From: Streptomyces boncukensis
GTDB lineage: Bacteria; Actinomycetota; Actinomycetes; Streptomycetales; Streptomycetaceae
NCBI RefSeq assembly: GCF_011045075.1
Contig: NZ_JAAKZZ010000017.1
Location: forward strand, 1 to 34,196
DNA length: 34,196 nucleotides
Reading direction: 5' to 3'
The translations under genes and the position numbers were made by a program. The notes below the pieces were generated by a model. The model had not been told where the DNA came from and made no database searches. It saw nothing but the letters and a program-made list of their open reading frames with translations. Positions 8,212 to 16,477 of the stretch are shown in pieces (the first letter of the stretch is position 1; every line of letters begins with the position of its first letter).

Positions 8212-8538
8212 TCAGGACGACGCCTGCTGGGCGCCGTCCGGGCCGGCGGGCTCCGGCTCCGCGGCGGCGGACTCGCCTGCCTGGCCCGCACGGATCACAT
8301 CGATCCGGCTCATCACCTTGGCCCGCAGATCGGTGGGCACGTCATCGTGCCCGCAGCAGCGCCTGACGAGCTTCTTCACCTCCTGCTCCAGCCCGTACTT
8401 CTCGAAGCAGGGCGAGCATTCGTCGAAGTGCTCCTTGAACTTCTCGCAGTCGCTGTCGGGCATCTCGCGGTCCAGGTACTCATAGAGGTGGTCCAGGACC
8501 TCAGAGCAGTCCGTCTCATGTGGCTCTCCGCAACTCAT
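8212..8538 (-). CDS. rsrA: Zinc-binding redox-sensitive anti-sigma factor RsrA
   Basis: Cytosolic anti-sigma factor that holds SigR inactive when reduced and releases it on disulfide stress. The 108-residue product has the ZAS layout of S. coelicolor RsrA: Cys3, His7, Cys11, His37, Cys41 and Cys44 (HFDECSPC), and Cys61-Cys62 (RRCCG). The redox-switch cysteines and the His/Cys zinc ligands therefore align one for one. Its ATG overlaps the sigR stop by 4 bp (ATGA, 8535-8538), fitting coupled synthesis of sigma and anti-sigma factor. The C-terminal 25 residues are Ala/Glu/Pro-rich and variable. It is cotranscribed with sigR and so is under the autoregulated promoter upstream. Confidence 0.96.
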   Translation of the reverse strand: MSCGEPHETDCSEVLDHLYEYLDREMPDSDCEKFKEHFDECSPCFEKYGLEQEVKKLVRRCCGHDDVPTDLRAKVMSRIDVIRAGQAGESAAAEPEPAGPDGAQQASS

Positions 8539-9215
8539 GAGCCCGAGCCTTTCCGGTTGTGCGACCCGTCCGATACCGCACCCGCCGGGACCAGCCCGCG
8601 GTCGCGCGCGTAGCCCTCCAGCATGTCGCGCAGCTGGCGCCGCCCGCGGTGCAGACGGGACATCACCGTGCCGATGGGTGTCCCCATGATGTCCGCGATC
8701 TCCTTGTAGGCAAAGCCCTCGACATCGGCGAGATAGACCGCGATGCGGAACTCCTCGGGAATGGCCTGGAGCGCCTGCTTCACATCGGAGTCGGGCAGGT
8801 GGTCGAGCGCCTGGGCCTCGGCCGAGCGCAGACCGGTCGACATGTGCGACTCGGCCCGCGCGAGCTGCCAGTCCTCGATCTCCTCGGCGGCGCTGCGCTG
8901 GGGCTCGCGCTGCTTCTTGCGGTAGGAGTTGATGAACGTGTTCGTCAGAATGCGGTACAGCCACGCCTTGAGGTTGGTGCCCTCTCGGAACTGGTGGAAG
9001 GAGGCGTACGCCTTCGCGTAGGTCTCCTGCACCAGGTCCTCGGCGTCGGCCGGATTGCGCGTCATACGCAGCGCGGCCGAGTACATCTGGTCGAGGAACG
9101 TGAGCGCGTCCCGCTCGAAGCGGGCACTGCGCTGCGTCTCGGTCTCCTCGGCAGCAGCCGTCTGAGCGTCGTGCCGTGCACTGCCGCCCCCGTCGGTCCC
9201 GGTGACCGGAACCAC
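8535..9215 (-). CDS. sigR: ECF sigma factor SigR (thiol/disulfide stress), short form
   Basis: RNA polymerase sigma factor for the thiol-oxidative stress regulon. From GTG 9215 (VVPVTGTD...) it has 226 residues. Region 2 is around residues 36-105 ([20 protein letters not shown]..., then [11 protein letters not shown]), and region 4 around 145-200 ([20 protein letters not shown], then [19 protein letters not shown]). The GTG follows a GGAGGAG tract with short spacing. The frame stays open upstream to an ATG at 9380 with its own ribosome-binding site, giving the long sigma-R' form. A sigma-R-type promoter lies at 9447-9472, so the gene is autoregulated. It overlaps rsrA by 4 bp. Confidence 0.95.
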   Translation of the reverse strand: MVPVTGTDGGGSARHDAQTAAAEETETQRSARFERDALTFLDQMYSAALRMTRNPADAEDLVQETYAKAYASFHQFREGTNLKAWLYRILTNTFINSYRKKQREPQRSAAEEIEDWQLARAESHMSTGLRSAEAQALDHLPDSDVKQALQAIPEEFRIAVYLADVEGFAYKEIADIMGTPIGTVMSRLHRGRRQLRDMLEGYARDRGLVPAGAVSDGSHNRKGSGS

Positions 9216-9380
9216 CTCCTCCAAAGATCCGGCGAATCCGTGGGAAGACTCGCTCGAATCGGAGAATAGACGACGACCCGCACCGTCCGCCGCTCGAAAT
9301 GTCGAGCCTCCGGACAGTGCCAGCGTGGCCCAGTCCAGGTCAGCGGCCTGCGGACGCTCCGGGCAAGCGACAGAACCCAT
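9216..9380 (-). other. In-frame 55-codon N-terminal extension for the sigma-R' isoform
   Basis: The ATG at 9380 is exactly 55 codons upstream of the short sigR start, in frame without a stop, and is preceded by GGGAG about 8 nt away. In S. coelicolor a stress-induced transcript yields an unstable longer isoform, sigma-R', with a 55-residue extension that is degraded by ClpP proteases as negative feedback. The identical length here supports the same arrangement. A TATTCT (9268-9263, minus) inside the extension could be the -10 of an internal promoter making only the short form; this is weak. Confidence 0.75.
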
Positions 9381-9446
9381 ACGGGCGGCTCCCTCTCCTC
9401 GCGACTCTCCGTGCTGCTGCACGCGTGTTGTACCGACGTACGGTGC

Positions 9447-9472
9447 AACCACGGCCCCCCGCGTCTCATTCC
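9447..9472 (-). promoter_or_regulatory. Sigma-R-dependent promoter of sigR-rsrA
   Basis: On the minus strand GGAAT (9472-9468), 18 bp, then GTT (9449-9447), an exact match to the sigma-R consensus GGAAT-N18-GTT. It lies 67 bp upstream of the sigma-R' ATG, so its transcript carries the long start. The -35 element overlaps the TGA stop of the hydrolase gene. Confidence 0.88.
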
Positions 9473-10092
9473 CGGTGCAGCCACTCCGTCACGGCGTCGC
9501 TGATCGCCTGGAGCGCGTCCTCCTGGGTGAGGTCCCCCTTCTTCGGCACCGCGAAGCCGTGGTCGCCCCCGGGCACCTCCACGATCTCCGTGCCCCGGGG
9601 GAACTCCGCGGGCCGCCCGAACGGGTCGCGCCCGCCCTGCACGACCAGCACCGGCAGCCCCGCGCCGGTCAGCTCGTCCGCGCGGGACTTCTCCGGCTTG
9701 CCCGGCGGGTGCAGCGGGAAGGAGAGCGCCAGCACGGCCACGGCCCCCAGCTCGCCTGCCGTACGGCAGGCGACCCGCGCGCCCGCGCTGCGCCCGCCCG
9801 CGACGACGGGGAGCCCGGCGGCGGCCAGCGCGGGCCACACGCCCCGCCAGCCCGCGTCGAGGGCCTTCGGGGCCGGGGCGAGCTTCCTGCCCGCCACCCG
9901 CCAGGGCTGCTCCACCAGTGCGACCGTCACCCCGGTGGCGGGCAGTACGGCGGCCAGCTCGCGCAGGTCCCGCGACTCGATGCCGCCGCCCGCGCCGTGT
10001 CCGAGGGCCAGCACGGTGCGCGCCCGGGGCGCGTGGTGCCAGGTGATCCGGGCCGGGCCGGCGTCCGTCCCGACGGTCTGCGTCTCGTTCAT
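9466..10092 (-). CDS. Alpha/beta hydrolase, dienelactone-hydrolase/KANL3-Tex30 type
   Basis: 208 residues, single alpha/beta-hydrolase fold, no signal peptide. The likely triad is Ser102 in the nucleophile elbow GGRSAGAR, Asp156 in GGRDPFG and His178 in GGDHGF. An oxyanion-type loop GHGAGGG (31-37) is also visible. Substrate unknown. The ATG at 10092 directly abuts the stop codon of the upstream SRAP gene (TAG at 10095-10093), so the two are almost surely translated from one transcript. Its own stop overlaps the -35 element of the sigR promoter, placing sigR-rsrA directly downstream. That position could allow readthrough into sigR, although sigR has its own promoter. Confidence 0.85.
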   Translation of the reverse strand: MNETQTVGTDAGPARITWHHAPRARTVLALGHGAGGGIESRDLRELAAVLPATGVTVALVEQPWRVAGRKLAPAPKALDAGWRGVWPALAAAGLPVVAGGRSAGARVACRTAGELGAVAVLALSFPLHPPGKPEKSRADELTGAGLPVLVVQGGRDPFGRPAEFPRGTEIVEVPGGDHGFAVPKKGDLTQEDALQAISDAVTEWLHRE

Positions 10093-10917
10093 CTAGAAGA
10101 GGGTCTCCTCTTCCGGCGCCGCCAGCTCCTTGAGCAGTTCCGGGCCGTTGTTGCGGACATTGCTGACGTCCGTGGAGACCGGGTACGCGCGCATCAGGCC
10201 CTCCGGCGGGGGCGCCAGCAGCTCGCGCAGCGACCCGGTGTCCGTCCGGGAGGGGTCCAGCCAGGCGTCCCAGCGGTCGGGGGTCAGCATCAGCGGCATC
10301 CGGGGGTGGATGTCCGCGAGCGCCCGGGGGCCGCCCTCGCCCAGCGCCCCGGCGTTCGCCAGCGGCGCGGTCTCGGCCGCCGTGGTGACCACCGTGCACG
10401 TCACCCACCAGGCGCGCGGGTGGTCGTCGGGAAGGGTCTTGTCCCGCCAGAACTCGTACAGCCCGGCCATCGCCATCACGGAGCCGTCCGCGGGAGCGAC
10501 GAAGTACGGCTGCTTGCGGGGCCGCTTCTTCTTTCCCTCCTGTTCGAGGTTCAGCTCGCTCCGCGCGGTGACCCACTCGTAGTAGCCGTCGGCGGGGAGC
10601 AGACAGCGGCGCGCGGCGAAGGGACGGCGGTAGGCGGGCTTCTCGTGCACCGTCTCGGCACGGGCGTTGATCATCTTCACGCCCAGGTCGGGGCTCTTGG
10701 CCCAGCCGGGTACGAGCCCCCAGGTCAGCACGCGCAGCTGACGCACCGGGCGGGGGTCTTCCGCCCCCTTCACCGGCCGGTCGAGGACGGCGTACACCTG
10801 CTTGGTCGGCGCCACGTTCCAGTCCGCCGCCAGTGTCTCTTCCGGGTCCCACCGCTCGACGTCGAACAGTCCGGCCAGGTCCTCGGGCGCCCGGCTCGCT
10901 GCATACCTGCCACACAT
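10093..10917 (-). CDS. SRAP (YedK/HMCES-type) abasic-site-binding protein
   Basis: SRAP proteins form a covalent thiazolidine link with abasic sites in single-stranded DNA, shielding them. The 274-residue product starts MCGRY, so Cys2 becomes the N-terminal catalytic cysteine after Met removal. Asn84 (INARAET), Glu114 (GYYEW) and the histidine in IHPRMPL match the other active-site residues. The start is fixed by the need for Cys2. No clear ribosome-binding site precedes it. The segment between GYYEW and QPYFV is Lys/Arg-rich. It is the first gene of a minus-strand unit with the hydrolase, divergent from the M50B-like gene across 88 bp. Confidence 0.92.
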   Translation of the reverse strand: MCGRYAASRAPEDLAGLFDVERWDPEETLAADWNVAPTKQVYAVLDRPVKGAEDPRPVRQLRVLTWGLVPGWAKSPDLGVKMINARAETVHEKPAYRRPFAARRCLLPADGYYEWVTARSELNLEQEGKKKRPRKQPYFVAPADGSVMAMAGLYEFWRDKTLPDDHPRAWWVTCTVVTTAAETAPLANAGALGEGGPRALADIHPRMPLMLTPDRWDAWLDPSRTDTGSLRELLAPPPEGLMRAYPVSTDVSNVRNNGPELLKELAAPEEETLF

Positions 10918-11005
10918 GGATGCAAGACTGCCACGGCACGTGGGCGTGCCGCCGTCCGTTGGGCAGTCCATAGGACAGGAAGTACGGGGAGGGCCCGGGG
11001 GAGAA

Positions 11006-11719
11006 ATGGACAACACAAGCATCGCGGATGTGTGGGACCGCGTTTTCGGCACCCAGCCGGAGCCCGAGCAGTGGCTCGTTCTGGTGGCCGGCATGGTCGC
11101 GCTGCTGGCCGTGCTGCCGCACGGGGTGTGGCGGCTGTCGCGGAACGCGGTGACCATCGCGCACGAGGGCGGCCACGGCCTCGTGGCCCTGCTGTCCGGA
11201 CGCCGGCTGGACGGCATCCGGCTGCACTCGGACACCTCGGGCCTGACGGTCTCACGCGGCAGGCCCACCGGGCTCGGCATGGTCCTGACCGCCGCCGCCG
11301 GATACACCGCTCCGCCGCTGCTCGGGCTGGGGGGCGCCGCGCTGCTGGGCGCGCACCACATCACCGCGCTGCTGTGGGGGGCGACCGCGCTGCTGGTCGC
11401 CATGCTGCTGATGATCCGGAACGCGTACGGAGTGCTCACCGTCCTCCTCGCGGGCGGCACCTTCCTGCTGGTGTCGTGGCTGACCGAACCGGAGGTGCAG
11501 GCGGCCTTCGCGTACGGCGTGGTGTGGTTCCTGCTGCTGGGCGGCGTACGTCCGGTGTTCGAGCTGCAGTCCAAGCGGCGCAGGGGCGGGGCGCCGGACT
11601 CGGACGCGGACCAGCTCTCCCGGCTCACCCGGCTGCCCGCCGCGCTCTGGCTCGCCCTCTTCCACCTGGTCTCCCTGTGCTCCCTGCTGGCCGGTGCCCG
11701 CTGGCTGCTGTCCTTCTAG
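11006..11719 (+). CDS. M50B-like integral membrane zinc peptidase family protein
   Basis: 237 residues with about six membrane segments. HEGGH sits in a membrane-proximal helix ([18 protein letters not shown]) and fits the HExxH zinc motif; [11 protein letters not shown] resembles the second conserved block of the M50B-like family (PF13398). The classical site-2-protease LDG motif is not seen, so proteolysis is not certain. ATG 11006 follows a purine-rich GGGGGAGAA with very short spacing. Upstream, 88 bp are shared with the divergent SRAP gene; downstream, aroA follows after 104 bp in which I see no hairpin. Substrate unknown. Confidence 0.8.
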   Translation: MDNTSIADVWDRVFGTQPEPEQWLVLVAGMVALLAVLPHGVWRLSRNAVTIAHEGGHGLVALLSGRRLDGIRLHSDTSGLTVSRGRPTGLGMVLTAAAGYTAPPLLGLGGAALLGAHHITALLWGATALLVAMLLMIRNAYGVLTVLLAGGTFLLVSWLTEPEVQAAFAYGVVWFLLLGGVRPVFELQSKRRRGGAPDSDADQLSRLTRLPAALWLALFHLVSLCSLLAGARWLLSF

Positions 11720-11823
11720 TGCCCTGGCGGGTCTCCAGCGCCGTCCGCGAACCGTCGCGCCCCTGCCGGGGCGCCGAACGCGGCCGGAAAACCGCGTCAT
11801 CCCCACCCACTAAAGTGAGGCTT

Positions 11824-13188
11824 ATGACCGACCACCACGCCGTAACCGCTCCACACTGGCCCGCGCCCGCCGCGCCGGGCCCGGTCGACGCGACCGTCAC
11901 CGTCCCCGGCTCGAAGTCGGTCACCAACCGCGCGCTGGTGCTGGCGGCGCTCTCCGCGGAGCCGGGCTGGCTGCGCCGCCCGCTCCGCTCACGGGACACC
12001 CGGCTGATGGCGGACGGGCTGCGCGCGATGGGCGTGGAGATCGAGGAGACGGCGTCCTCGCCCACCCTCGCGGCCGGCACCGGCGAGGCGTGGCGCGTCA
12101 TCCCGGCGCCCCCGCAGGCGCCCGCCGAGGTCGACGTCGGCAACGCGGGCACGGTGATGCGGTTTCTGCCGCCACTCGCCGCGCTCGCCGACGGCCCGGT
12201 CCGCTTCGACGGCGACCCGCGGTCGTACGAGCGCCCGCTGCACGGGGTGATCGACGCGCTGCGCACGCTCGGCGCCCGGATCGACGACGCCAAGCGGGGC
12301 GCCCTCCCGATGACCGTGCACGGCAGCGGCTCGCTCACCGGCGGCACGGTCGAGATCGACGCCTCGTCCTCCAGCCAGTTCGTCAGCGCCCTGCTGCTGT
12401 CGGGACCGCGCTTCAACCAGGGCGTAGAGGTGCGGCACACCGGCCGCGCGCTGCCGTCCCTGCCGCACATCCGGATGACGGTGGACATGCTGCGCGCCGC
12501 CGGAGCCCAGGTGGACGCGCCGGAGGACGGCGGTGAGCCGAACGTGTGGCGGGTCACCCCGGGCGCGCTGCTCGGCCGCGACCTGACGGTGGAGCCCGAT
12601 CTGTCCAACGCGCAGCCGTTCCTCTCCGCAGCGCTGGTCACCGGCGGCAGTGTCACCATTCCGGACTGGCCCGCGCACACCACGCAGCCGGGTGACGCGC
12701 TGCGCGAGATCCTCTCCGCCATGGGCGGTACGTACCGCCTGGACGAGTGGGGCCTCACCTTCACCGGCGGCGGGCGCGTCCAGGGCATCGACGTCGACCT
12801 CGGCGACGTCGGCGAGCTGACGCCCGGGATCGCCGCGCTGGCCGCGCTGGCGGACGGCGAGTCGGTGCTGCGCGGCGTGGCGCACCTCCGGCTGCACGAG
12901 ACCGACCGGCTGGCGGCCCTCGCACGGGAGATCAACGGCCTCGGCGGCGATGTCTCCGAGACGGCGGACGGGCTGCGCATCCGTCCCCGCCCGCTGCACG
13001 GCGGCGTCTTCCACACCTACGACGACCACCGGCTGGCCACCGCCGGAGCGCTGCTCGGGCTGGCCGTGGCGGACGTGCGCGTGGAGAACGTCGCGACGAC
13101 CGCGAAGACCCTGCCCGACTTCCCCCGGCTGTGGAGCGAGATGCTGGGCCTGGACAGTGCGGTGGAGCCCGCTGGAGAGAGAGCCTGA
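11824..13188 (+). CDS. aroA: 3-phosphoshikimate 1-carboxyvinyltransferase (EPSP synthase)
   Basis: Sixth step of the shikimate pathway: joins shikimate-3-phosphate and phosphoenolpyruvate. The 454-residue length fits. Visible motifs: [10 protein letters not shown] (28-37, substrate-binding Lys31, Ser32, Arg36), [11 protein letters not shown] (PEP-binding loop), [29 protein letters not shown] and a C-terminal KTLPDFP. The loop keeps the normal Gly-Asn-Ala-Gly-Thr, so no obvious inhibitor-insensitive substitution is seen there. The later general-base region reads [13 protein letters not shown] 11824 follows GTGAGG at short spacing (3 nt). rsgA begins 12 bp downstream and is probably cotranscribed. 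Confidence 0.96.
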   Translation: MTDHHAVTAPHWPAPAAPGPVDATVTVPGSKSVTNRALVLAALSAEPGWLRRPLRSRDTRLMADGLRAMGVEIEETASSPTLAAGTGEAWRVIPAPPQAPAEVDVGNAGTVMRFLPPLAALADGPVRFDGDPRSYERPLHGVIDALRTLGARIDDAKRGALPMTVHGSGSLTGGTVEIDASSSSQFVSALLLSGPRFNQGVEVRHTGRALPSLPHIRMTVDMLRAAGAQVDAPEDGGEPNVWRVTPGALLGRDLTVEPDLSNAQPFLSAALVTGGSVTIPDWPAHTTQPGDALREILSAMGGTYRLDEWGLTFTGGGRVQGIDVDLGDVGELTPGIAALAALADGESVLRGVAHLRLHETDRLAALAREINGLGGDVSETADGLRIRPRPLHGGVFHTYDDHRLATAGALLGLAVADVRVENVATTAKTLPDFPRLWSEMLGLDSAVEPAGERA

Positions 13189-13200
13189 GAGGGCTCCGCG

Positions 13201-14229
13201 ATGCGCCGCTACGGCAAGCACACCGACGAGGACGACATCCGCGTCCGTCCCAGCCGCCGGGGCACGCGCCCGCGGACGCACACCCGCCCCAAGCACGAGG
13301 ACGCGTCCGGCGGCCGGGTGCTGACCGTCGACAGGGGGCGGCTGACGTGCCTGGTCGAGGGCCGTACGGTCACCGCGATGAAGGCCCGTGAGCTGGGCCG
13401 CAAGGGCGTCGTCGTGGGCGACCGGGTGGCGCTGGTGGGGGACCTGTCAGGCGCGAAGGACACCCTGGCGCGCGTGGTGCGTGTGGAGGAGCGCACGTCC
13501 GTGCTGCGCCGGACCGCCGACGACAACGAGCCGTACGAGCGCGTCATCGTCGCCAACGCCGACCAGCTCGCCATCGTGACGGCTCTCGCCGACCCCGAGC
13601 CCCGGCCGCGCCTGGTGGACCGCTGTCTGGTCGCGGCGTACGACGCGGGGCTCGATCCGCTGCTGGTGCTCACCAAGTCCGACCTCGCCCCGGCCGGTCC
13701 GCTGCTGGACACCTACGCGCCGCTCGGCCTGCGGTACGCGGTCACCAGCCGGCAGCAGCTGGAGCGCGGGGGGCCGCCGGCCGAGCTGCTGGAGCTGCTG
13801 CGCGGCCGTACGACGGTCTGTGTGGGACACAGCGGCGTAGGGAAGACCACGCTGGTGAACGCATTGGTGCCGGAGCGGCAGCGGGCGACGGGCGACGTCA
13901 ACGCCATCACCGGACGGGGGCGCCACACCACCACGGCGGCGCTCGCCCTGCCGCTGGCCGACGGCGGCAGCGACGGGGACAGCGACGACGGCTGGGTGAT
14001 CGACACGCCTGGTGTGCGCTCCTTCGGGCTCAACCATGTTCAACTGTCGCGCGTCATCCATGCGTTCCCCGACCTCGAAGCGGGGGCGGCGGAGTGCCCG
14101 CGTGCCTGCAGCCACAACGAGCCGGGGTGCGCCCTGGATCGCTGGGTGGCCGAGGGGCACGCCGACCCCGCGCGGCTGGCGTCGCTGCGGCGGCTGCTGG
14201 CAACGCGTGAACGACGCGAAGGGGATTGA
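13201..14229 (+). CDS. rsgA: Ribosome small-subunit-dependent GTPase RsgA
   Basis: Circularly permuted GTPase acting late in 30S subunit maturation. In the 342-residue product the G motifs come in the permuted order: TKSD (158-161, G4), GHSGVGKTT (209-217, G1), DTPG (268-271, G3). An N-terminal OB-fold-like region precedes them, and a C-terminal zinc knuckle uses Cys299, Cys303, His305 and Cys310 (ECPRACSHNEPGC). The first 35 residues are highly basic and may bind RNA. ATG 13201 follows GAGAGGG near the aroA stop. An acidic Gly/Ser/Asp insert (GGSDGDSDDG) lies just before G3. Confidence 0.95.
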   Translation: MRRYGKHTDEDDIRVRPSRRGTRPRTHTRPKHEDASGGRVLTVDRGRLTCLVEGRTVTAMKARELGRKGVVVGDRVALVGDLSGAKDTLARVVRVEERTSVLRRTADDNEPYERVIVANADQLAIVTALADPEPRPRLVDRCLVAAYDAGLDPLLVLTKSDLAPAGPLLDTYAPLGLRYAVTSRQQLERGGPPAELLELLRGRTTVCVGHSGVGKTTLVNALVPERQRATGDVNAITGRGRHTTTAALALPLADGGSDGDSDDGWVIDTPGVRSFGLNHVQLSRVIHAFPDLEAGAAECPRACSHNEPGCALDRWVAEGHADPARLASLRRLLATRERREGD

Positions 14230-14313
14230 TCGCTTCCGGTCGACAGTCGCAGGCATACTGTATTCCTCTGGGCCAAGCTCACCCCAAGGGCAGCCCAAGA
14301 GAAGGCAATACGG

Positions 14314-14332
14314 CGCAGTGCGGGGCACTGCG
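14314..14332 (+). other. Hairpin in the leader of the SMR transporter gene
   Basis: CGCAGTGC (14314-14321) pairs perfectly with GCACTGCG (14325-14332) around a GGG loop, 37 bp before the SMR start. A second, imperfect pairing, CTCxGGGC (14266-14273) with GCCCxxGAG (14293-14301), lies upstream. The 139-bp leader does not show the conserved blocks of the guanidine-I, -II or -III riboswitches that I can recognise. Confidence 0.5.
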
Positions 14333-14368
14333 GGGCGCTGCCATGAGACGCAACGAGAGGGAGACCAT

Positions 14369-14692
14369 ATGCCGTGGCTGCTGGTCATCGTCGCGGGGCT
14401 GCTGGAGACAGGCTTCGCCGTCTGTCTGAAGCTCTCCCACGGCTTCACCCGGCTGTGGCCGACGATCGCCTTTGCCGCCTTCGCGCTGGGCAGCTTCGGA
14501 CTGCTGACCCTGGCGCTGCGCCGGCTGGACGTGGGCCCCGCGTACGCCGTCTGGACCGGCATCGGGGCGGCGGGGACCGCGATCTACGGCATGATCTTCC
14601 TCGGCGACATGGTCTCCACGCTGAAGCTGGTCTCGATCTCGCTGGTCATCGTCGGCGTCATCGGGCTCCAGCTCTCCGGTGGCGCCCACTGA
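14369..14692 (+). CDS. sugE: Small multidrug resistance transporter, SugE/Gdx type
   Basis: 107-residue, four-helix inner-membrane antiporter. It resembles the SugE/Gdx branch (LKLSHGFTRLWPT, then GPAYAVWTGIGAAGTAIYGMIFLGD), which exports guanidinium in exchange for protons, rather than the EmrE multidrug branch. The essential membrane glutamate is Glu13 (GLLETGFAVCLK). ATG 14369 has GAGAGGGAG about 7 nt upstream. It lies 139 bp downstream of rsgA and converges on a TetR-family gene 44 bp away. The family works as a dimer; a single gene is normal for the Gdx branch, which forms dual-topology homodimers. Confidence 0.9.
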   Translation: MPWLLVIVAGLLETGFAVCLKLSHGFTRLWPTIAFAAFALGSFGLLTLALRRLDVGPAYAVWTGIGAAGTAIYGMIFLGDMVSTLKLVSISLVIVGVIGLQLSGGAH

Positions 14693-14736
14693 GACGGTCC
14701 GCCGCCCTGCGTACCGTCCGCCGGGCAGCCGCCCGC

Positions 14737-15345
14737 TCACCGCACGGCGCGTCCCGCGTGCTGGAGCAGCGCGCGTACCGTCTCGTCCACGCGCGAGCAC
14801 GTCTCGTCGTCCGGGCCGCCCGACTCCGCGACGACGTACGAGAGGGCGACCCGCAATCCCGCCTCGTACGCCCGCTCTAAGGCCCGGTACTCGCACTCGG
14901 CGGAGCCCAGCCCCGCCACCGCGCGGTTGCGCAGCACCACGGCGAGCTGTCCCGGCTCGCTCGGCAGCCGTCCGGGCGGCGCGTGGCGCGCGGGCGCGGG
15001 CAGCGGCATCCGGGCCTCCCAGCAGCCGGTGAGCGCCGCGTGCACGATGGGCTCCTCGCGGGCCGTACGCAGCATCCAGGCGGCCGCGGCGGCGCAGCAC
15101 GCGGCGGCGTCGGCGCCGCGGCGGCAGGACTCGGCGACCGTGCGGGCCGCGCCGTCCAGGAAGTCCTCCACCAGGCGGCTCACCAGCGCGGCGCCCAGCC
15201 CCTCCTTGCTGCCGAACTCGTTGTAGAGGGTCTGCCGCGACACACCGGCAGCCGCGGCGACGTCCACCATGCGCACCCCCGTCCACGGCTGCGCCCTGAC
15301 CGCCGTGTGGGCGGCGTCCAGCAAGGTCTCACGTGCAGTAGGCAT
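14737..15345 (-). CDS. TetR-family transcriptional regulator
   Basis: 202 residues. The N-terminal helix-turn-helix covers about residues 26-46 (VDVAAAAGVSRQTLYNEFGSKE), typical of TetR. The C-terminal ligand domain is unusually rich in cysteine and alanine (AAACCAAAAAW) and I do not recognise its ligand. ATG 15345 follows GGGGAGG at 6 nt. The gene is divergent from hisN and convergent with the SMR gene. A perfect inverted repeat in the upstream region (15389-15415) is a candidate autoregulatory operator. Control of the neighbouring transporter is a common pattern for this pairing but is only inferred here. Confidence 0.9.
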   Translation of the reverse strand: MPTARETLLDAAHTAVRAQPWTGVRMVDVAAAAGVSRQTLYNEFGSKEGLGAALVSRLVEDFLDGAARTVAESCRRGADAAACCAAAAAWMLRTAREEPIVHAALTGCWEARMPLPAPARHAPPGRLPSEPGQLAVVLRNRAVAGLGSAECEYRALERAYEAGLRVALSYVVAESGGPDDETCSRVDETVRALLQHAGRAVR

Positions 15346-15388
15346 CGTTGCCTCCCCAGCCGCGTGACAGCCCGGCGTGCGGCACAGA

Positions 15389-15415
15389 ATTGACGCGCCG
15401 CCAGGAGGTGTCAAT
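15389..15415. promoter_or_regulatory. Inverted repeat ATTGAC-N15-GTCAAT in the tetR-hisN intergenic region
   Basis: ATTGAC (15389-15394) and GTCAAT (15410-15415) are exact inverse complements 15 bp apart. Each half also reads as a -35-like TTGAC on one strand: TTGACG on plus (15390-15395) and TTGACA on minus (15414-15409). The repeat may thus be two back-to-back promoters, a TetR operator, or both. Confidence 0.5.
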
Positions 15416-15474
15416 ACACCGCGCATACGCATGGTCCTGTGGCCGGGGTATGCCCCGGTGGGTACTGTTCGGAC

Positions 15475-16278
15475 ATGCTGGACTACCACGACGACCTGCG
15501 GCTGGCCCATGTGCTCGCCGACACCGCCGACGCCGCGACCATGGAGCGGTTCAAGGCTCTCGATCTGAAGGTCGAGACCAAGCCGGATATGACACCGGTG
15601 ACCGAGGCCGACAAGGCGGCGGAGGAGCTGATCCGGACCTCGCTGCAGCGCACCCGCCCGCGGGATGCCGTGCTGGGCGAGGAGTTCGGCACCGAGGGCT
15701 CCGCCTCCGGCAGCTCCCGCCGCTGGATCGTCGACCCGATCGACGGCACCAAGAACTACGTCCGCGGCGTGCCCGTCTGGGCCACCCTGATCGCCCTGAC
15801 GGAGCTGGGCGAAGGCGGCGACCAGCCGGTCGTCGGGGTGGTGTCGGCACCCGCGCTCAACCGGCGCTGGTGGGCCGCGAAGGGCAGCGGCGCGTTCACC
15901 GGCCGCAGCCTGTCGCAGGCCAGCCGGCTGAAGGTGTCGCGGGTCGCGGACGTCTCCGACGCCTCGTTCGCGTACTCCTCGCTGCACGGCTGGGAGGAGC
16001 GCGGGATGCTGGACGGCTTTCTGCAGCTGACCCGCTCCTGCTGGCGCACCCGCGGATACGGCGACTTCTGGCCGTACATGATGGTGGCCGAGGGCTCCGT
16101 CGACATGTGTGCCGAGCCGGAGCTGTCGCTGTGGGACATGGCGGCCACCGCGGTCATCGTCGAGGAGGCGGGCGGCACCTTCACCGGGCTCGACGGCCGC
16201 CCCGGCCCGCACAGCGGGAACGCGGCGGCGTCGAACGGCCTGCTGCACGACCGGCTGCTGAGCTGCCTCACGGCGTAA
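15475..16278 (+). CDS. hisN: Histidinol-phosphatase, inositol-monophosphatase family
   Basis: Removes phosphate from L-histidinol phosphate in histidine synthesis; the S. coelicolor protein of this type was identified as monofunctional HisN. The 267-residue product shows the metal-binding motifs: GEEFG (68-72), DPIDGTKNY (87-95, Asp87 and Asp90) and LWDMAA (219-224, Asp221). By sequence alone an inositol monophosphatase is possible, but the close resemblance to the Streptomyces HisN type (LKVETKPDMTPVTEADKAAE, GDFWPYMMVAEGS) favours HisN. ATG 15475 is chosen over an in-frame upstream ATG because homology begins there; its ribosome-binding site is weak. A strong terminator follows. Confidence 0.9.
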   Translation: MLDYHDDLRLAHVLADTADAATMERFKALDLKVETKPDMTPVTEADKAAEELIRTSLQRTRPRDAVLGEEFGTEGSASGSSRRWIVDPIDGTKNYVRGVPVWATLIALTELGEGGDQPVVGVVSAPALNRRWWAAKGSGAFTGRSLSQASRLKVSRVADVSDASFAYSSLHGWEERGMLDGFLQLTRSCWRTRGYGDFWPYMMVAEGSVDMCAEPELSLWDMAATAVIVEEAGGTFTGLDGRPGPHSGNAAASNGLLHDRLLSCLTA

Positions 16279-16342
16279 CTGCCACCGGTACGGCCCGCCA
16301 CCGGTACCGTCCAGCACGGCACGCCGCGAAGGACGTGCCACG

Positions 16343-16378
16343 ACAAGGGGCGCGCGGGAGTTCCCGCGCGCCCCTTGT
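16343..16378. terminator. Strong intrinsic terminator after hisN
   Basis: A 17-bp perfect stem: 16343-16359 (ACAAGGGGCGCGCGGGA) pairs with 16362-16378, with a minimal GT loop that would open to about 6 nt. TTG follows on the plus strand. It separates hisN from the CBS gene. Confidence 0.88.
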
Positions 16379-16477
16379 TGCGGCCACGACCGCATGTGAA
16401 CATGAGAATCCGAGCGCTTGTGACCTTGTGAATTCCTTCTCGAAGAGAGGGCGTTCCTCCAAGGAGGTGGCACGTCC

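Noticed and set aside
9202..11823. Open frame continuing far upstream of aroA, suggesting a very large fusion protein
   Set aside because: The upstream part is antisense to sigR, the hydrolase and SRAP genes; its composition is typical of GC-rich shadow frames. AroA homology begins at ATG 11824, where a purine-rich GTGAGG stands.
11928..12200. Glyphosate-type insensitive AroA
   Set aside because: The PEP-binding loop [11 protein letters not shown] has the ordinary Gly-Asn-Ala-Gly-Thr sequence; no characteristic substitution is visible.
14230..14368. Guanidine riboswitch upstream of the SMR gene
   Set aside because: None of the conserved sequence blocks of the known classes can be recognised by eye; kept only as a weak finding about an unexplained structured leader.
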